DNA from: Rhabdornis inornatus
Lineage: Eukaryota; Chordata; Aves; Passeriformes; Rhabdornithidae
Length of the DNA: 64,000 bases
Reading direction: 5' to 3'
NCBI GenBank assembly: GCA_013397075.1
Contig: VWZS01010904.1
Coordinates: forward strand, 1-64,000
Below, in pieces: positions 60,901 through 64,000 of this stretch. Each line of letters starts with the position of its first letter. Position 1 is the first letter of the stretch. Made by a program: the position numbers and the translations under genes. The notes under the pieces were generated by a model. That model was not told the DNA's origin, ran no database searches, and was given only the letters and a program-made list of their open reading frames with translations.

Positions 60901-63900
60901 TATTTAATTTTTAGCATGCATTGGTATTTAAATTTTCATAATAATTTACAGTTATTTTTCATAATTTATAAATCTCTTTGGTTTTAATATTTTTCTTTCC
61001 CAAAGTATTCTTTGTGTTTCTGTTGTTTGCTTGTGTCTTCTATAGGCTTAGAACAATTTTTTGACAGAGTTGAAGTATTTCATAAGATGATTAAAAATTT
61101 TATCTGCACTGTAGAGCATCTCACTCTACCACAGTCCTTCACACTTCTGGGAATGATGTGAGAAATGTGGTGCCCTACCTACAGCACTGTCTAGCATGAG
61201 AAGCAGAGAGCCACATGCCTCTAGAAAACTTAGTTCTCTTTGGTGTTAATAACTTGTTTAGAGACTGCTAGTTTGTTTTGGAAATGAAAACCTTGTCAGA
61301 ACTTAGGAAACTTCTTTTTAAACTGCAGGTAGTCAAAACTATTTTGTTAGGAATTTTTCATGGGGTTTTTTCATTCTTGAAACTCAGACTGAAAGGTTTA
61401 ATTTAAAAAACAAACCAGCTAGCACGGCTGATCATAGACAGCTTTTTCTGTGCTACCCTTCCAACTCATGCAGAATTTGGGCTCTGCCATACTCTGCTGC
61501 AGCAACACCAACACTTAATTTGAAAATATTGATAGCTCCAAAATATTATCGGTTTGGGAATTTTATGTCCTCCTGCGGGAGGAAAAGAGAATGATTGGTG
61601 TGACCAAGACTGCTGTATTTGCTAATCCTGTTTCTGTGTATTTTTCTGGAGTTGAAAGTTGAAATCTTCCTGTAGTGTCAGACAAGTGAAAGATTTTTTT
61701 GTTGTTTGGCTTGCATTTGTGTGTAAATTGAGCAGATTACAATTTAAAACAACAAATTCCAAACCAAGTGCACTGTAGGTTATAAAAAAACAAAACAAAC
61801 ATTTTGCAGGTAACACAGCTTCAGAAAGTTGTGGGTTTTAGGAATGAAGATGTAGTGTTGTAATTAAGTCTGTAATTCAAGTTGAGTTCTTGAGGGTAAG
61901 CTGACTTAGTGGTTTCCTCCTGTTTTGACTCATGAAGAGTTCTAGCTGAGGAAGTGGTCAAAGTTGCGCATTGGGCTTGACTTTGAGATGAAAAAAGATC
62001 ATTTCATAGTTAAAGGAGTACGTGGTACTAGATGGCAAACTTGTGTATGGAACACTGAAGTTTCACAGAAAGCTGAAGAATAAAAGGGGTGAGAACAGAG
62101 GAAACAGTGGTTCTGAAAGCCACCGTGTTTTGTATTGGATAATAGTGACTGCTGCAAATCAGGTTGGGTTGTTACTGTCAAAAGCGCTGAAGAAAAATTA
62201 CTGGCAACTAATGAGGTACCTGGTGTGTTTCTCCTGACTACTCCACTATCAGGGATTCAGAAGTGTTGGAGCTGTAAAGCTTTTTTCACTTTGACTGTTG
62301 AATCACACAAAACTGCTCCATTAGATTCATTTGGGGTTTAATTTTTGCAACTTTAAAATAACTTACTAACTAGTAAATCATACCAATTAAAACTCTAATT
62401 TTATCTACAGAAATTGAAATAAGCTCACCTATTTCAGTAGTAGGAAGCCTAATGAATACTTAATCTAATACCTCCAGTTATGAGAGTATTTGGGTTTTGG
62501 TACTGCCTTGGCCCTGCACTGCAATTCCTGTTGTGTTATGACATGTTAAGGTATGCTCAGGATTAAGTGCAGTTTAAGCATGCCAAAGAAAATACAAAAT
62601 CCAGTGATGTTGCAAAGAGGTTTTGGTGGGTTTTTTTTTCCTTTTCTTTTTAAATTATTGGAAGTAATGTTGAAGGCAATTCACATGAAATGTGATTAGT
62701 AGCAACAGACTAACAGGGACAAGGCATTTGGCCTTTCCTCTGTGTGCTTGAACCAAGGATGTGTGTTTATGAAGACAGGTTGTTCAGGATATCTTTATTC
62801 TGCCAGGATGGTCTAGGTGAGCTTCACTGCTGTGTAAGGTCTGGTTTTGTATTGTTGCAGTTTATGGAGGAGTATTTTTATGATGAGGCTGGAAGGAACA
62901 ATTTTGATTGCACTGTGTGAACAGGTTCTAGATTCATAATCAGTAATAACCTCATACTGCCCAATAACTAATGCATAAACTTGGCACTCATTAGAGACCT
63001 CTGATCAGCCCACTGGTAGTGGAGGGAGTAACGAACACCTGTAACTTCAGTCATACCTTTCAGTATCTAGATAGTTATGTGAATATATATGTGAAGACAG
63101 ACTTTATTTCTCAGTAACTAAACAAGAAAGAAATCAGTTGTTCTACATATAGATGATTGGAGTCTTTCACTAAATACAGTTACTGTGGAAATAGATCTGC
63201 TGGTTAAATCCCTGTATTTTGTGAGAAGGGCAGAAGCATCAGATGATTTCCAAGCTGTAAATACATCAAGAGGTTTGATTTTTATGTATTCCAGGTAGTT
63301 AGGGGGAAAAGATGTGAAAAGTAAAAATTTGTTGTCCTGGAGAAGCAGAGTTTGGTATTATGGATAACAGGCTGTGTTGTCAATAGAAGCGATAATGCAC
63401 AATAGGAGCAGCTGAGCCCTCTGCTTTTTCAAATAGAATTTGATGATCACTTACAACATACTTGTTTCAAGATTGAAAATGTTCTATCACAGAACAAAGA
63501 CAGGAACAATTCATTCTTCTTTTACTTGTAGATTTTTTTTAACTAGCATTTCTTACAATTACCCTTTTTTGGTTACCAAATTAAATATGCTTTTAGAACA
63601 GCTATGCTTACTATTAGAAAATAAGTACGTTATTCATCCTGCCAACTGACAAGTCTTCAGGCAAACATCTTTTCTCTTTGAGTTATATAAACTGAAAAAT
63701 GTGGGGGAATATTAATAGCAATGGGCTACTGAACTATGAATAGCATAACTTTTTGGTTTTTGTCAATCACATTTAGGCTCGATCGTCTCTTTATTTTACT
63801 GGACACCGGTACAACACCAGTAACAAGAAAAGCAGCTGCACAACAGCTTGGGGAAGTAGTGAAACTGCATCCTCATGAACTGAATAATCTCTTATCTAAA
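54965..63900 (+). CDS. BTAF1: BTAF1 (TAF172/Mot1), N-terminal part only: exons 1-2, 46 codons
   Basis: Coding exons 54,965-54,978 and 63,777-63,900 join to MAVSRLDRLFILLDTGTTPV followed by TRKAAAQQLGEVVKLHPHEL and NNLLSK, the amino end of BTAF1 as I know it. Family knowledge: BTAF1 is a ~1,850-residue SNF2-type ATPase in the nucleus that binds TBP through N-terminal HEAT repeats and strips it from DNA (B-TFIID, Mot1 in yeast). Only the first HEAT helices are in the window; the ATPase domain lies beyond the right edge. The intron between the exons is 8.8 kb. Identification is very secure despite the short fragment. Confidence 0.95.
54979..63776 (+). other. BTAF1: BTAF1 intron 1
   Basis: 8.8 kb, GC-rich for the first ~300 bases then AT-rich. 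No coding exon of another gene was recognised. A hydrophobic 128-codon frame at 59,115-59,501 has no recognisable domain. Low-complexity T runs lie near 55,590 and 55,930. Introns of this size near the start of housekeeping genes often hold enhancers, but none is identifiable here. Confidence 0.7.
63777..63900 (+). CDS. BTAF1: BTAF1 coding exon 2
   Basis: Acceptor TCAATCACATTTAG, donor TCTAAA|GTAAGC; 41 full codons, phase 0 at the end. Encodes LDRLFILLDTGTTPVTRKAA and onward to NNLLSK. Confidence 0.96.
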
Positions 63901-64000
63901 GTAAGCATATTTTTTCCCTAGTACTTCAGTGGTGAGAATAAAACTAGTTTAAAGGGGTGTGCTTCTGTGGGAAGGAGAAAATGCATTGTGGTCTTGTGTT

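Noticed and set aside
1..64000. CRISPR arrays, bacterial operons, ribosome binding sites, tRNA or rRNA genes
   Set aside because: The window is vertebrate nuclear DNA; no direct-repeat/spacer array or recognisable tRNA or rRNA sequence was found by reading. A tRNA or microRNA scan was not possible.

Overview
The window looks like bird nuclear DNA, probably a songbird. Three vertebrate genes with canonical GT-AG introns are readable. The non-coding sequence carries several 3' ends of CR1-type LINEs, the typical avian retroposon, and one solo LTR whose start resembles LTRs I know from passerines. The three genes all lie on the + strand, each starting in a CpG-rich promoter, with AT-rich introns and spacers between them. 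The passerine call is inference; the vertebrate gene identities are strong.

Layout. About 1-9.7 kb holds the complete cyclin J gene (CCNJ, 5 coding exons, 383 aa) with a long 3' UTR. About 10-24 kb is AT-rich spacer with CR1 fragments, an AT palindrome cluster, a GC-rich minisatellite and weak signs of minus-strand exons. About 24-44.5 kb holds a complete DUSP11-like gene (RNA 5'-triphosphatase/PIR1 family, 11 coding exons, 662 aa). Its promoter island is broken by a 339-base assembly gap, and a solo LTR with a 5-bp target duplication sits only 81 bases before exon 7. About 44.5-53.8 kb is spacer with a possible extra + strand terminal exon at 46.15 kb. About 53.8-55.3 kb is the CpG island of BTAF1, with a ZNF143-type site, paired CCAAT boxes and a YY1-type element. 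BTAF1 coding exons 1 and 2 (46 codons) lie at 54,965 and 63,777, and the gene runs off the right edge.

The most unusual object is DUSP11-like exon 9 (40,879-41,796). It encodes ten tandem units of about 30 residues, consensus GQRxRPFHDHQxxDDLQ followed by a QLKDFDF-like block. This makes the protein far longer than the roughly 330-380 aa I recall for mammalian DUSP11. The phosphatase core is intact (HCTNGINR loop, candidate general acid Asp99). Exon 9 is a multiple of three with matching intron phases, so it could be skipped without a frameshift. The array is a good candidate for a lineage-specific, probably disordered, RNA- or protein-binding tail on an RNA phosphatase.

The genes do not form a known pathway. 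CCNJ is a cyclin, the DUSP11-like protein removes 5' phosphates from RNA, and BTAF1 removes TBP from DNA. Their order is notable because, as I recall the human map, CCNJ and BTAF1 are megabases apart on chromosome 10 and DUSP11 is on chromosome 2.
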